This document shows positions 1-7,421 of a DNA stretch of 64,000 nucleotides, one piece after another. The notes under the pieces are model-generated. The model was given only the letters and a program-made list of their open reading frames with translations, was not told the DNA's origin and ran no database searches. The DNA comes from Streptomyces sp. V3I8 (GTDB taxonomy: Bacteria; Actinomycetota; Actinomycetes; Streptomycetales; Streptomycetaceae). A program made the position numbers and the translations under genes. Each line of letters starts with the position of its first letter. Positions within the stretch are counted from its first letter, which is position 1. The stretch spans positions 5,270,001-5,334,000 of the forward strand of contig NZ_JAUSZL010000002.1 of assembly GCF_030817535.1 (NCBI RefSeq), written 5' to 3'.

Positions 1-862
1 CGAGCGCCCACACGTGCTGGGGCAGCTGACCCGCACGGAACGTGTCGATCAGCGCGAACCGCATCAGGTCGATGTAGACCGCCGCCGGATTGCACTCCAG
101 GGCGAGCAGTACCACGCGCGGCATGTCCTGGTGGCCGCTGAGCACCCGATCGAGGCTCCACATGACACCGGAGACGTACATCCAGGTCCGCAGCAGGAAC
201 GGCATCAGCTGCGCGATGTCCGGGGTCTTCGCGCCGAGCCGGGCCACGACCAGCGCCACACCCGCGTTGAACACGAACTGCAGGACCAGTGCCGGTACGG
301 CCAGCAGCCAGGACGGGCCGACGGGCACGCCGAAGCAGAGCAGGATCACGACCAGCGCGGCCATCGAGAACAGCAGCTGCTGGAGCTGTTGCAGCGCGTA
401 CGACACCGGAAGCGCCGCCCGCGGGAAGTGCAGGGCGCGGACGAGGCCGAGGCTGCCGGAGATCGCCCGGGTGCCCGCCATGATCGAGCTCTGCGTGAAC
501 GTCCACACGAAGACGCCCGTGACCAGGAACGGGACGTAGTCCGGCACCCCGTGGCTGGTGCCCATGAGGACGCCGAAGATGAAGTAGTAGACCGCCGCGT
601 TCAGCAGGGGCGTGGCCACCTGCCAGACCTGGCCGAGCTTCGCCTGGCTGTACTGGGCGGTCAGCCTGGCCGTCGCGAACGCCGTGACGAAGTGCCGGCG
701 CGCCCACAACTGGCGGACGTACGCGGGCAGGGAGGGCCGCGCGCCGCTGACCGTGAGGCCGTACCGGGCGGCGAGGGCCGCGGGATCGGCGTCGGGCGGG
801 GCCGGGGCCGGGACCGACGCCGGGTTCGGCGCCGGGGGCGGGGTGTCGAGGACCTGACTCAC
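1..862 (-). CDS. ABC-2 type exporter permease, TagG-like (partial, runs off window start)
   Basis: Reading the minus strand from GTG at 862 gives an open frame that continues past base 1, so the C-terminus is missing. After a Pro/Ala-rich cytoplasmic N-terminus of about 35 residues there is the family-typical start of the membrane part (QYSQAKLGQVWQVATPLLNA), then hydrophobic segments (YYFIFGVLMG, VPFLVTGVFVWTF, LFSMAALVVILLCFG) and the ABC-2 signature region RTWMYVSGVMWSLDRV. This matches the membrane subunit of polysaccharide or teichoic acid exporters (TagG/Wzm type). The partner ATPase is not in view and may lie to the left. The long run of glycopolymer genes downstream supports a role in export of cell-wall glycopolymer. 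The GTG start has no strong ribosome site, so the exact start is uncertain. Confidence 0.8.
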   Translation of the reverse strand, partial: MSQVLDTPPPAPNPASVPAPAPPDADPAALAARYGLTVSGARPSLPAYVRQLWARRHFVTAFATARLTAQYSQAKLGQVWQVATPLLNAAVYYFIFGVLMGTSHGVPDYVPFLVTGVFVWTFTQSSIMAGTRAISGSLGLVRALHFPRAALPVSYALQQLQQLLFSMAALVVILLCFGVPVGPSWLLAVPALVLQFVFNAGVALVVARLGAKTPDIAQLMPFLLRTWMYVSGVMWSLDRVLSGHQDMPRVVLLALECNPAAVYIDLMRFALIDTFRAGQLPQHVWAL

Positions 863-1051
863 ATCCGCTGCTTTCGCTCGGGGGAGGGGCGGAGGGGGAG
901 AAGCACCTTGGGCCGGCCGCCCGGCAGGTGAGGGCTTACGTCGGGACGGGACCGTATCGTCGTGACGTGAGGGTAGGCCGGTCCGGCGTCGGAACGCAAC
1001 CGTTTCGTCGTCACGTCGTCCGGCCGGTGCCGCCCACCTATGCTGGTCCGC
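863..1051. promoter_or_regulatory. Divergent intergenic region with direct repeats and leaderless -10 box
   Basis: This sits between the exporter permease (minus) and the TetR gene (plus). It contains two 18-bp direct repeats, 951-968 and 999-1016, matching at 16 of 18 positions (accgtWtcgtcgtSacgt), with start points 48 bp apart. TATGCT at 1039-1044 ends 7 nt before the ATG at 1052, the arrangement of a leaderless -10 box. The repeats are candidate binding sites for the adjacent TetR protein acting on both divergent promoters; that link is inference. Confidence 0.45.
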
Positions 1052-1711
1052 ATGACGACGAACGCAGACGGGGACGGGACGGCCCGGTCGGCCGCGGCCG
1101 ACCGGGACCCGCAGCCGCCGCGCCGCAGGGCTCCCGCCGGGGCGGCGGTGCTCCGGGAGGACGTCACCGAGGCGATCAGGGCGGCCGTCTTCGGGGAGCT
1201 CGCGGCCGTCGGGTACGCGCGCATGTCCATCGAGGGCATCGCGCGCCGCGCGGGCGTCGGCAAGACCGCCGTCTACCGGCGGTGGCGCTCCAAGCTGCAC
1301 CTCGTCCTGGACCTGGTCTCCGCCATGGCCGTGCAGGGGCTGCCCGCGCCCGACACGGGCACCCTGGAGGGCGATCTGCGCCTGCTGTACGAGGTCACCT
1401 CACGCGCCCTGCGTCACCCTGTCGCCTCGCAGGTGGTTCCCGATCTGCAGGCCGAGGCGGCCCGCAGTCCGGAAATGGCGCAGGCTCTCCAGAAGGCTCT
1501 GCGCGAGGGGCAGGCGGGCGTCGCGAACGGCATCGTCGAGGCGGCCCGGGCGCGCGGCGAGATCGGTCCGGACGTCGACGGCGAACTGGCCCTCGACGTG
1601 ATCTCGGGACCGCTCTACTGGCGTGCGGTGGTGGTCCGCGGACCGAAACCGCCGAAGGGATATCTGGAGAGTTTGACGCGGGCCACGGCGGCGGCGCTCA
1701 GGGCGCTGTAG
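1052..1711 (+). CDS. TetR/AcrR family transcriptional regulator
   Basis: The product is 219 aa. The N-terminal DNA-binding domain is clear: a helix with EDVTEAIRAAVFGELAAVGY followed by the helix-turn-helix MSIEGIARRAGVGKTAVYRR at about residues 50-70, then an all-helical ligand-binding region typical of TetR proteins with a C_11-like C-terminus. An ATG at 1040 is also in frame, but TATGCT at 1039-1044 looks like the -10 box, so the ATG at 1052 is preferred as the start of a leaderless mRNA. It is divergent from the exporter permease and shares a region with two direct repeats, so it probably represses itself and perhaps the exporter. The ligand is unknown. Confidence 0.85.
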   Translation: MTTNADGDGTARSAAADRDPQPPRRRAPAGAAVLREDVTEAIRAAVFGELAAVGYARMSIEGIARRAGVGKTAVYRRWRSKLHLVLDLVSAMAVQGLPAPDTGTLEGDLRLLYEVTSRALRHPVASQVVPDLQAEAARSPEMAQALQKALREGQAGVANGIVEAARARGEIGPDVDGELALDVISGPLYWRAVVVRGPKPPKGYLESLTRATAAALRAL

Positions 1712-1863
1712 GCGGCCGGAGACCCGCGTTCCACCTGCGGGTCGGCATGGTCCGCCGCCCAGCTCCGGGCACCTCTCGGAGGGCTGCGGACCCCCGTAGC
1801 GGCCGGATCGTTGTCATCCACGCCTCACTCCCGGGCCTCGCGGGGGCGCATACTGGAATCACG

Positions 1864-2085
1864 ATGACGAAGCCATCCGCGCCCCGGCGCCACCTGTCCA
1901 CCAGTCCCTTCAAAGCTCCGGTTGCCCCGGTCGCCAAGCACTTCGCCCTGGGTGACCGTGTGACGCACGACCAGTTCGGCCTGGGCAGGATCGTCGGCGT
2001 CGAGGAGGGCATCGCGATGCTCGTCGACTTCGGCTCCCGCCAGGCCCGTATCGTCAGCCCCTACACCCGTATGGACAAGCTCTGA
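1864..2085 (+). CDS. Small protein with UvrD/PcrA C-terminal Tudor-like domain
   Basis: The product is 73 aa. Residues about 27-73 (HFALGDRVTHDQFGLGRIVG, then a beta-rich part ending TRMDKL) resemble the Tudor-like module at the C-terminus of UvrD/PcrA helicases (F-x-x-GDRV-x-H-x-x-FG-x-G-x-V), which binds RNA polymerase. The first 25 residues are basic and probably disordered. The ATG at 1864 has no obvious Shine-Dalgarno sequence. CATACT at 1848-1853 lies upstream and could be part of a promoter. A strong hairpin follows at 2105-2142. Many actinomycetes carry such a stand-alone short protein. Function is not known; a nucleic-acid or RNA polymerase role is inference from the domain. Confidence 0.75.
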   Translation: MTKPSAPRRHLSTSPFKAPVAPVAKHFALGDRVTHDQFGLGRIVGVEEGIAMLVDFGSRQARIVSPYTRMDKL

Positions 2086-2104
2086 CGGGTCCCGTCGAAG
2101 CACC

Positions 2105-2142
2105 CTCGCCGCGGCTCAGGACCACGTCCGGCCCGCGGCGAG
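2105..2142. terminator. Hairpin terminator between convergent genes
   Basis: A 10-bp perfect stem, CTCGCCGCGG (2105-2114) with CCGCGGCGAG (2133-2142), is followed on the plus strand by TGCGTTTT. It lies between the Tudor-like gene and the 3' end of galE. Confidence 0.55.
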
Positions 2143-2174
2143 TGCGTTTTCCGACGTCGGACCCTGCTTCGCCG

Positions 2175-3155
2175 CTAACCCCGGCGGGCCCGCGGACGCG
2201 GCCGTAGCCGGCCCTCCCAGGCCGATGTGATCATGTCGTCCAGTCCGTACCTCGCCTTCCAGCCGAGTTCCGCGGCGGCGCGGTCGGCGGCGGCGACGAC
2301 CCGCGCCGGGTCGCCGGGCCGGCGGGGACCGGCCACCGGGTCGAGCGTGTGGCCGGTGAGCTCGTTGATCCGGTCGATCATCCGGCGGACCGAGACCCCC
2401 TCCCCGCGGCCGATGTTGAGCGTCAGATCGGTGCCGGGAGCCGCGGCCAGCCGCCCGGCGGCCGCCACATGGGCCTCCGCCAGGTCGACGACGTGGATGT
2501 AGTCACGTACGCACGTGCCGTCCGGTGTGTCGTAGTCGTCGCCGAAGACCTGCGGCGGCTCGCCCCGGACGAGCTTCTCGAAGACCATCGGGACGATGTT
2601 GGAGACGCCCACGTCGGCCAGTTCGGGCGCCGCCGTCCCCGCCACGTTGAAGTAGCGCAGGGACGCCGTCGACAGGCCGTGCGCCCGGCCCGCGGCCCGC
2701 ACCAGCCACTCGCCCGCGAGTTTGGTCTCGCCGTACGGGTTGACCGGCACGCAGGGCGTCTGCTCGGTCACCAGGTCGACGTCGGGCATGCCGTACACCG
2801 CCGCGGAGGACGAGAACACGAAGGACGGCACCGCGGCGGCCGTGACCGCCTGCAGCAGCACCCGCAGCCCTTCCACGTTCTCGCGGTAGTAGTGCAGCGG
2901 CTGCTCCACCGACTCGCCCACCTGCTTCTTCGCCGCCAGGTGCACGACACCGGTGACGGCGTGGTCCCGCAGCGCCCGCGCGACCCGCTCCCCGTCCAGG
3001 GTCGAGCCGACGACGAGCGGCACCCCGTCCGGGACGCGCTCGGCGATGCCCGTGGACAGGTCGTCGTACACCACGGCCCGTTCGCCCGCCCCGGTCATGG
3101 CGCGCACGACATGTGCCCCGATGTAGCCGGCGCCGCCGGTGATCAGCCAGGTCAT
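2175..3155 (-). CDS. galE: UDP-glucose 4-epimerase (GalE)
   Basis: The product is 326 aa, normal for GalE. It belongs to the extended short-chain dehydrogenase family and interconverts UDP-glucose and UDP-galactose using bound NAD. The NAD motif GGAGYIG is at residues 7-13, the catalytic serine region SSSAAVYG at about 115-122 and the YxxxK motif at Tyr141/Lys145 (NPYGETK). The C-terminal part has the family pattern RDYIHVVDLAEAH and LNIGRGEGVSVRRM. The start at 3155 has a good ribosome site, GGAAGG, seven nt before the ATG. It is 65 nt downstream of a GT2 glycosyltransferase on the same strand. This suggests it supplies UDP-galactose (or UDP-GalNAc) for the glycopolymer made by this region. 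Confidence 0.93.
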   Translation of the reverse strand: MTWLITGGAGYIGAHVVRAMTGAGERAVVYDDLSTGIAERVPDGVPLVVGSTLDGERVARALRDHAVTGVVHLAAKKQVGESVEQPLHYYRENVEGLRVLLQAVTAAAVPSFVFSSSAAVYGMPDVDLVTEQTPCVPVNPYGETKLAGEWLVRAAGRAHGLSTASLRYFNVAGTAAPELADVGVSNIVPMVFEKLVRGEPPQVFGDDYDTPDGTCVRDYIHVVDLAEAHVAAAGRLAAAPGTDLTLNIGRGEGVSVRRMIDRINELTGHTLDPVAGPRRPGDPARVVAAADRAAAELGWKARYGLDDMITSAWEGRLRPRPRARRG

Positions 3156-3220
3156 CTGCGACCTTCCCCTCGTGTGTGCCTCATGTATGCAGACGAACGC
3201 GGATGCGAGATCGTTGCGGA

Positions 3221-4846
3221 TCAGCGCGACAGACGCCTCGCCCTGCGGCCCAGCGCCGCCAGCGTGCCGCGCAGGCCGGGTGCGGTCCGCAGCGCGAGCG
3301 AGCCCGCGTGGGTCGCGTACGGCTGGACGAGCAGCACCCCGTGCCGGACGCTCGGCACGACGGTGCGGCGCAGCAGGCCCGGGCCGCCGCTCGCGTGCGC
3401 GGTGGTCTCGCGGACCGTGCCGTCGTGGAAGCGCAGGCACAGCCGCAGGTCCCAGGTGCCGGGGCCGAGAGCTGGGAGGTCGACCCGCGCGTCGGCGGTC
3501 CACGAGCCGTCGGCGGGGTCGGTGTCGTCCGGCCGGAAGCGGGCGGTGAGCGCGAGCCCCGTCGTGCCGTCCTGGCGGCTCACGAACTCGGCGTCCACGG
3601 ACGCGGGCGCCGCGTCCGCCATCCGCCCGTACAGCTCGTGCAGGCGCAGCCGCAGCCGGGTGCCCCGTACGCGCGGCCGCAGCTCCGCGTCGACGGCGAC
3701 GGGCAGCAGGCGCACGGGCCGGACCAGGAGGTGTTCCAGGGTGACGCGGGGCAGGTCGGCGGACCAGACCGGTGTGCCGTCCGCGGCGCGCGCGTACGGG
3801 GGCCGCAGCCGGGCCGGGCGGGCCGCGATCTCCCTGAGCCGGGGCAGGTCGCACGGTTTCTCGGAGGCCAGCACCACCTGGGCGACCACCCTTCCCGGCG
3901 CCGGGGCGAGCGCGAAGTCGCCGGCGTCGAACGTCGCGAGGTACGCGCGCGTGAGGTCCCACCACTCCTGCCGGTACCTGGCCCCGCGCAGACCGAGTTC
4001 GCGTGCGTACATCCGCAGGCCGTGGTCGAGGAACCGCGCGCGCGACGCCCGCGCCAGCCGCTTCTCACCGGCGGCGAGGAGGACGTCGTACGCCTGGGCG
4101 TGCGCGGTGATCCTCGCCCGCCAGTTGTCGACGCCGGACCTGTCCAGCGAGATCGACAGCCGCCCGGCGTCACGGCGCACGTGCCAGACGTACACCGTGT
4201 CCGGGACCAGCGCGATGCGCGGACGGGCGGCCAGCACGCGCGCGGTGAAGACGAAGTCCTCGTACGGGAAGTGTCCTTCGGGGAAGCGGATGCCGTGCTC
4301 GCGCAGGAAGTCGGTGCGGTACAGCTTGTTGACGCACAGCGTGTCGTGGACGAGCCGGGGGCGCCGCGACGGATCGGTCACGAGGGCGGCCCTGGCGTAC
4401 AGCTCGGGCTGCCAGGGCACCTCGCGGCCGGACGGCAGCTCGCGGCGCACGCACAGGCCGCCCGCGACCTCGGTGCCGCGCCCGCCGGCCGCGTCCAGCA
4501 GGGCGTCGACCGCGCCGGGCGGCAGGACGTCGTCGCTGTCCAGGAACATCAGGTACGGGGCCGTGGCGGCGTCGATGCCGTCGTTGCGCGGGCTGCCGCA
4601 GCCGCCGCTGTTGACCTCGCGGCGGACGACCTTCAGACGCGGCTCGTCGAGCGCGAGGCGCTCCAGGAGACCGGCGCTGCCGTCGGCCGAGCAGTCGTCC
4701 ACGGCGATCACCTCGCGGACGGCGGGCCCCTGCGCGAGGGCCGAGCGCACCGCGTCGGTCACGTGCCCGGCGTCGTCGTACCCGATGACGACGACGCACA
4801 CCTGCGCCGGGCGCGGCCGGGACCGGTGCGGGGTTCTGGCGGGCAT
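3221..4846 (-). CDS. Family 2 glycosyltransferase
   Basis: The product is 541 aa from ATG 4846. The N-terminal GT-A domain shows VCVVVIGYDDAGHVTDAVRS, the nucleotide-binding VDDCSADGS with Asp50/Asp51, the metal-binding DSD of FLDSDD at residues 103-105, and a YED catalytic-base motif (GHFPYEDFVF). After about residue 330 there is a beta-rich extension of roughly 200 residues, as in TarS/TarP-type wall teichoic acid glycosyltransferases; that domain match is tentative. In-frame TTG and GTG codons lie upstream, up to 4891. TACTGT on the minus strand lies just before them, so a leaderless GTG start is an alternative. It sits between the GT87 gene and galE on one strand and probably adds sugars to a wall glycopolymer. 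Confidence 0.82.
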   Translation of the reverse strand: MPARTPHRSRPRPAQVCVVVIGYDDAGHVTDAVRSALAQGPAVREVIAVDDCSADGSAGLLERLALDEPRLKVVRREVNSGGCGSPRNDGIDAATAPYLMFLDSDDVLPPGAVDALLDAAGGRGTEVAGGLCVRRELPSGREVPWQPELYARAALVTDPSRRPRLVHDTLCVNKLYRTDFLREHGIRFPEGHFPYEDFVFTARVLAARPRIALVPDTVYVWHVRRDAGRLSISLDRSGVDNWRARITAHAQAYDVLLAAGEKRLARASRARFLDHGLRMYARELGLRGARYRQEWWDLTRAYLATFDAGDFALAPAPGRVVAQVVLASEKPCDLPRLREIAARPARLRPPYARAADGTPVWSADLPRVTLEHLLVRPVRLLPVAVDAELRPRVRGTRLRLRLHELYGRMADAAPASVDAEFVSRQDGTTGLALTARFRPDDTDPADGSWTADARVDLPALGPGTWDLRLCLRFHDGTVRETTAHASGGPGLLRRTVVPSVRHGVLLVQPYATHAGSLALRTAPGLRGTLAALGRRARRLSR

Positions 4847-4917
4847 GGTCTGTGCGGCTCGTTCGGCTCGTGCGGCTTCCACGAGGAGCAACAGTAGTTA
4901 ATGCGGGCATTTTTCTC

Positions 4918-6237
4918 TTAAGGGGCGCTCGCTGTCCCGGCGCGGAGATGGTGCGGATCGTGTGCGGGTTCCGTCCGCACAGGTCCGGCGGGTTCGGCGG
5001 GTCCGCCGGACCCGGTCGTGGTCGTCCACAGGCGGTGGAAGGAGAGCCCGGCGGCCGTCACCAGCAGGCCGTTGCGCACGAGCATCAGCAGGGAGCCCGT
5101 CCAGGTGCAGGCCACCACGTCGTCGTACAGGACGGGGTAGGCGAGGGTGCTGACCGCCGCGGCCGCCGTGACCAGCGCCGCCACCGGACGCTGCGCGGTG
5201 TGCCGGGAGGTCAGGCACACCGCGGCCAGACCCAGCAGCCACACCAGGTACTGGGGGCTGATGACCCGGCTCGTCACGGTGAACAGGAGCACGGCGGCGA
5301 GGGCGGCGTCGTACGGGGTGGCCGGTGTCCAGCGCCGGGCGCGCAGCCGCCACAGCAGCAGGGCGCCGAAGGCGGCGACGGTGAGCGCCAGCGAGGCCGC
5401 GGCCACCCAAGGGACGTACGGGCCGGTGAACTCCATCGCGCCGTACCGGTAGACCACCCGCCCCGGCCGGCCCGCGTGCTGCGCGAAGGAGAGGACCGTG
5501 CCGCCGAGCGACTCGATCTGCACGCCCCGGCCGCTCTGCTGGCGCAGGAAGTCGAACGGGTCGCGGAAGAGGGCGGCGAGGACCAGCAGCAGCGCCCCCG
5601 CGGTGACGGCGGCCGACGTCCACACCTCCTTCGCCGTACGCCCCCGGGGGGCGCCGACCAGCGCCAGCGCGGGCCACACCTTCACCAGGGCGCCCAGCGC
5701 CGCGAAAGCCCCGCACGCGCGCGTGGAGCGCGACAGCGTCAACAGGGAGATGACCGCGAGGGCGGTGACCTGCACGTCGTAGCGGGCGAGCGGGATGTGC
5801 AGCAGGAGCGGCAGGGCCGCTGTCCAGAGCGCCGCGCCGCGCAGGCTGCGGCCCGCACGCGTGCCCGCGCGCGCGAGGGCGGCGGTGACCAGGAGGTCGG
5901 TGGCCAGCGTGAGGGCCACGAACGCCTCGAAGTACGTCAGCCCCGGCAGCAGTCCGGGGGACAGCAGGACGGGGCCCGCGCCCGGCGGGTACTGCCAGAG
6001 CCGGTCGCCGGTGGGGAACGTGCCGCCGGCGAGCACGCCGTACCAGCGGGCGTACAGCTCGTGCACCTCGCGCGCGACGCCGCCGACGCCGAGCGGGGTG
6101 CGCCCGTCCTGGAGGAGCAGCCAGAGCATCAGGGCGCGGGTGGCCGCCCAGGAGGCGGCGAGGACCGGGAGCTTCGGCCGGCGCTTCGGCCAGGGCTTCG
6201 TCCACGGCTTCGTCCAGGGCTTCGTCCGAGGCTTCAT
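4918..6237 (-). CDS. GT87 / DUF2029-type integral membrane glycosyltransferase
   Basis: The product is 439 aa with about ten hydrophobic segments, the GT-C fold pattern of polyprenyl-phosphate-dependent mannosyltransferases. Typical signatures are GDRLWQYPPGAGP in an early outside loop, LLHIPLARYDVQVTALAV with the conserved Asp, and LVKVWPALAL. The cytoplasmic N-terminus has a TKPW-like four-residue repeat encoded by 12-bp tandem repeats (6183-6230). On the minus strand TACGAT (plus positions 6245-6250) ends 7 nt before the ATG, so the transcript is probably leaderless. It is followed by the GT2 gene after 71 nt and then galE, suggesting one three-gene transcript. The sugar donor and acceptor cannot be read from sequence. 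Confidence 0.82.
   Translation of the reverse strand: MKPRTKPWTKPWTKPWPKRRPKLPVLAASWAATRALMLWLLLQDGRTPLGVGGVAREVHELYARWYGVLAGGTFPTGDRLWQYPPGAGPVLLSPGLLPGLTYFEAFVALTLATDLLVTAALARAGTRAGRSLRGAALWTAALPLLLHIPLARYDVQVTALAVISLLTLSRSTRACGAFAALGALVKVWPALALVGAPRGRTAKEVWTSAAVTAGALLLVLAALFRDPFDFLRQQSGRGVQIESLGGTVLSFAQHAGRPGRVVYRYGAMEFTGPYVPWVAAASLALTVAAFGALLLWRLRARRWTPATPYDAALAAVLLFTVTSRVISPQYLVWLLGLAAVCLTSRHTAQRPVAALVTAAAAVSTLAYPVLYDDVVACTWTGSLLMLVRNGLLVTAAGLSFHRLWTTTTGSGGPAEPAGPVRTEPAHDPHHLRAGTASAP
6183..6237. repeat. 12-bp tandem repeat at the 5' end of the GT87 gene
   Basis: Four complete units of about gcttcgtccagg (6183-6194, 6195-6206, 6207-6218, 6219-6230) are followed by a partial one that carries the start codon. 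In protein they give repeated K-P-W-T/P units. Such in-frame repeats change length easily by slippage. Confidence 0.7.
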
Positions 6238-6377
6238 TCGGGGGATCGTAAGCCGCGAGGTGCCCCATATCGCCCGAAGGCGGGTCGATCACGTAGGAAA
6301 GCGGTCCGGTGACACCCGATCTGCCGCGTGACCGCCGAGCGCCCGAGGGCCGCCGCCACCGGGCCGCGCGCTCACGC

Positions 6378-6869
6378 TCACCCGGGGCCCGGCGCATCCT
6401 CCAGTGCCGCCGTGTCCAGTGCGCCCGTGAGCCGGTCGAGGCGGGACCGCAGGTCGTCGATCTCGGCCAGGTCGAACCCCGTCGCGGCGGCGATCCGGCG
6501 CGGGACGCGCAGCGCCTGCTCCCGCAGGGCCGTGCCCTCCTCGGTGGGCCCGACCACCACGGACCGCTCGTCCCGGGCGCTGCGCTCACGCCGTACGAGG
6601 CCGGCCGTCTCCAGCCGCTTCAGCAGCGGGGACAGCGTCCCGGAGTCGAGCCGCAGGTGCTCGCCGACCTTCTTCACCGGCAGCTCGCCGTGCTCCCACA
6701 GCACGAGCATGACCAGGTACTGGGGGTAGGTGAGCCCCAGGTCCTTCAGGACGACGCGGTACAGACCGCCGAAGGCGCGCGTGGCGGCGTTCAGGCTGAA
6801 GCAGATCTGCTGGTCCAGGCGGAGGAAGTCGTCGTGGTGCGCGGGGCCGGTCACGGGCGTCGTGGTCAT
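6378..6869 (-). CDS. ohrR: OhrR, organic-peroxide-sensing MarR family repressor
   Basis: The product is 163 aa with the winged-helix MarR fold: YPQYLVMLVLWEHGELPVKK, the recognition region LDSGTLSPLLKRLETAGLV, and the wing RSARDERSVVVGPTEEG. The reactive cysteine of OhrR is present near the N-terminus (LDQQICFSLNA, Cys23), in the position that is oxidised by organic hydroperoxides. It is divergent from ohr, and two tandem palindromes lie between the genes, the usual arrangement in which reduced OhrR represses both genes. The start is the ATG at 6869. Confidence 0.92.
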   Translation of the reverse strand: MTTTPVTGPAHHDDFLRLDQQICFSLNAATRAFGGLYRVVLKDLGLTYPQYLVMLVLWEHGELPVKKVGEHLRLDSGTLSPLLKRLETAGLVRRERSARDERSVVVGPTEEGTALREQALRVPRRIAAATGFDLAEIDDLRSRLDRLTGALDTAALEDAPGPG

Positions 6870-6889
6870 GCCTCCAGAGTACCCCCGGC

Positions 6890-6919
6890 CGCAATTTAGT
6901 TGTGCACAATTTAATTGTG
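6890..6919. promoter_or_regulatory. Tandem OhrR operators in the ohrR-ohr intergenic region
   Basis: At 6905-6919 there is a perfect 7-bp inverted repeat around one base, CACAATT-T-AATTGTG. Directly next to it, 6890-6904 (CGCAATT-T-AGTTGTG) is an imperfect copy matching 5 of 7 pairs. The known OhrR site in other bacteria is an AATT-rich palindrome of this kind. The A+T-rich stretch stands out in this G+C-rich DNA. Confidence 0.8.
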
Positions 6920-7007
6920 TGCTCTACTTATGTCGTGCGGCGGACCGGAGCCAGGCCCGCCGGCACGACTCGGACTTCTTCGCAGGACCTTGAGAGGGAT
7001 GGTTTCC

Positions 7008-7421
7008 ATGGACGCGATCTACACCGCCGTAGCCACCGCCACCCACGGCCGGGACGGCCGGGCCTACAGCTCCGACGGGCAGCTCGACCTCCAGCTGGGG
7101 ATTCCGACCGCGATGGGCGGCAACGGGCAGGGCACGAACCCGGAGCAGCTGTTCGCCGCCGGGTACTCCGCCTGTTTCGCCAGCGCGCTCGCCCTGGTGG
7201 GGCGTTCGGCGAAGGTCGACGTCAGTGACGCCGCGGTGACCGCGGAGGTCGGGATCGGCAAGCAGGGGGAGGGCTTCGGGCTCGCCGTCACGCTGCGGGT
7301 GGAGCTTCCGGAGTCCGTCGACGCGGAGACCGGGCGCAAGCTGGTCGAGCAGGCGCACCAGGTGTGCCCCTACTCCAACGCGACCCGTGGCAACATTCCG
7401 GTCGAGCTCGTCGTCGAGTAG
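7008..7421 (+). CDS. ohr: Ohr, organic hydroperoxide resistance peroxidase
   Basis: The product is 137 aa, the usual size of Ohr. It is a thiol peroxidase of the OsmC/Ohr family that reduces organic hydroperoxides with lipoyl or dihydrolipoamide-type reductants. The two catalytic cysteines are Cys56 (GYSACFASAL) and Cys120 (HQVCPYSNATRGN), with the active-site Arg18 and Glu46 also present. An ATG at 6999 is in frame, but GAGAGGG at 6992-6998 abuts it and is correctly spaced (9 nt) for the ATG at 7008, which is chosen. Expression should be induced by organic peroxides through OhrR. Its last 52 bp overlap the convergent membrane-protein gene. Confidence 0.93.
   Translation: MDAIYTAVATATHGRDGRAYSSDGQLDLQLGIPTAMGGNGQGTNPEQLFAAGYSACFASALALVGRSAKVDVSDAAVTAEVGIGKQGEGFGLAVTLRVELPESVDAETGRKLVEQAHQVCPYSNATRGNIPVELVVE

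Noticed and set aside
928..1863. Long plus-strand frame upstream of, and in frame with, the small Tudor-like protein
   Set aside because: It overlaps TetR in another frame, is an Arg/Gly/Ala-rich shadow with no domain, and the real start at 1864 is where family similarity begins.
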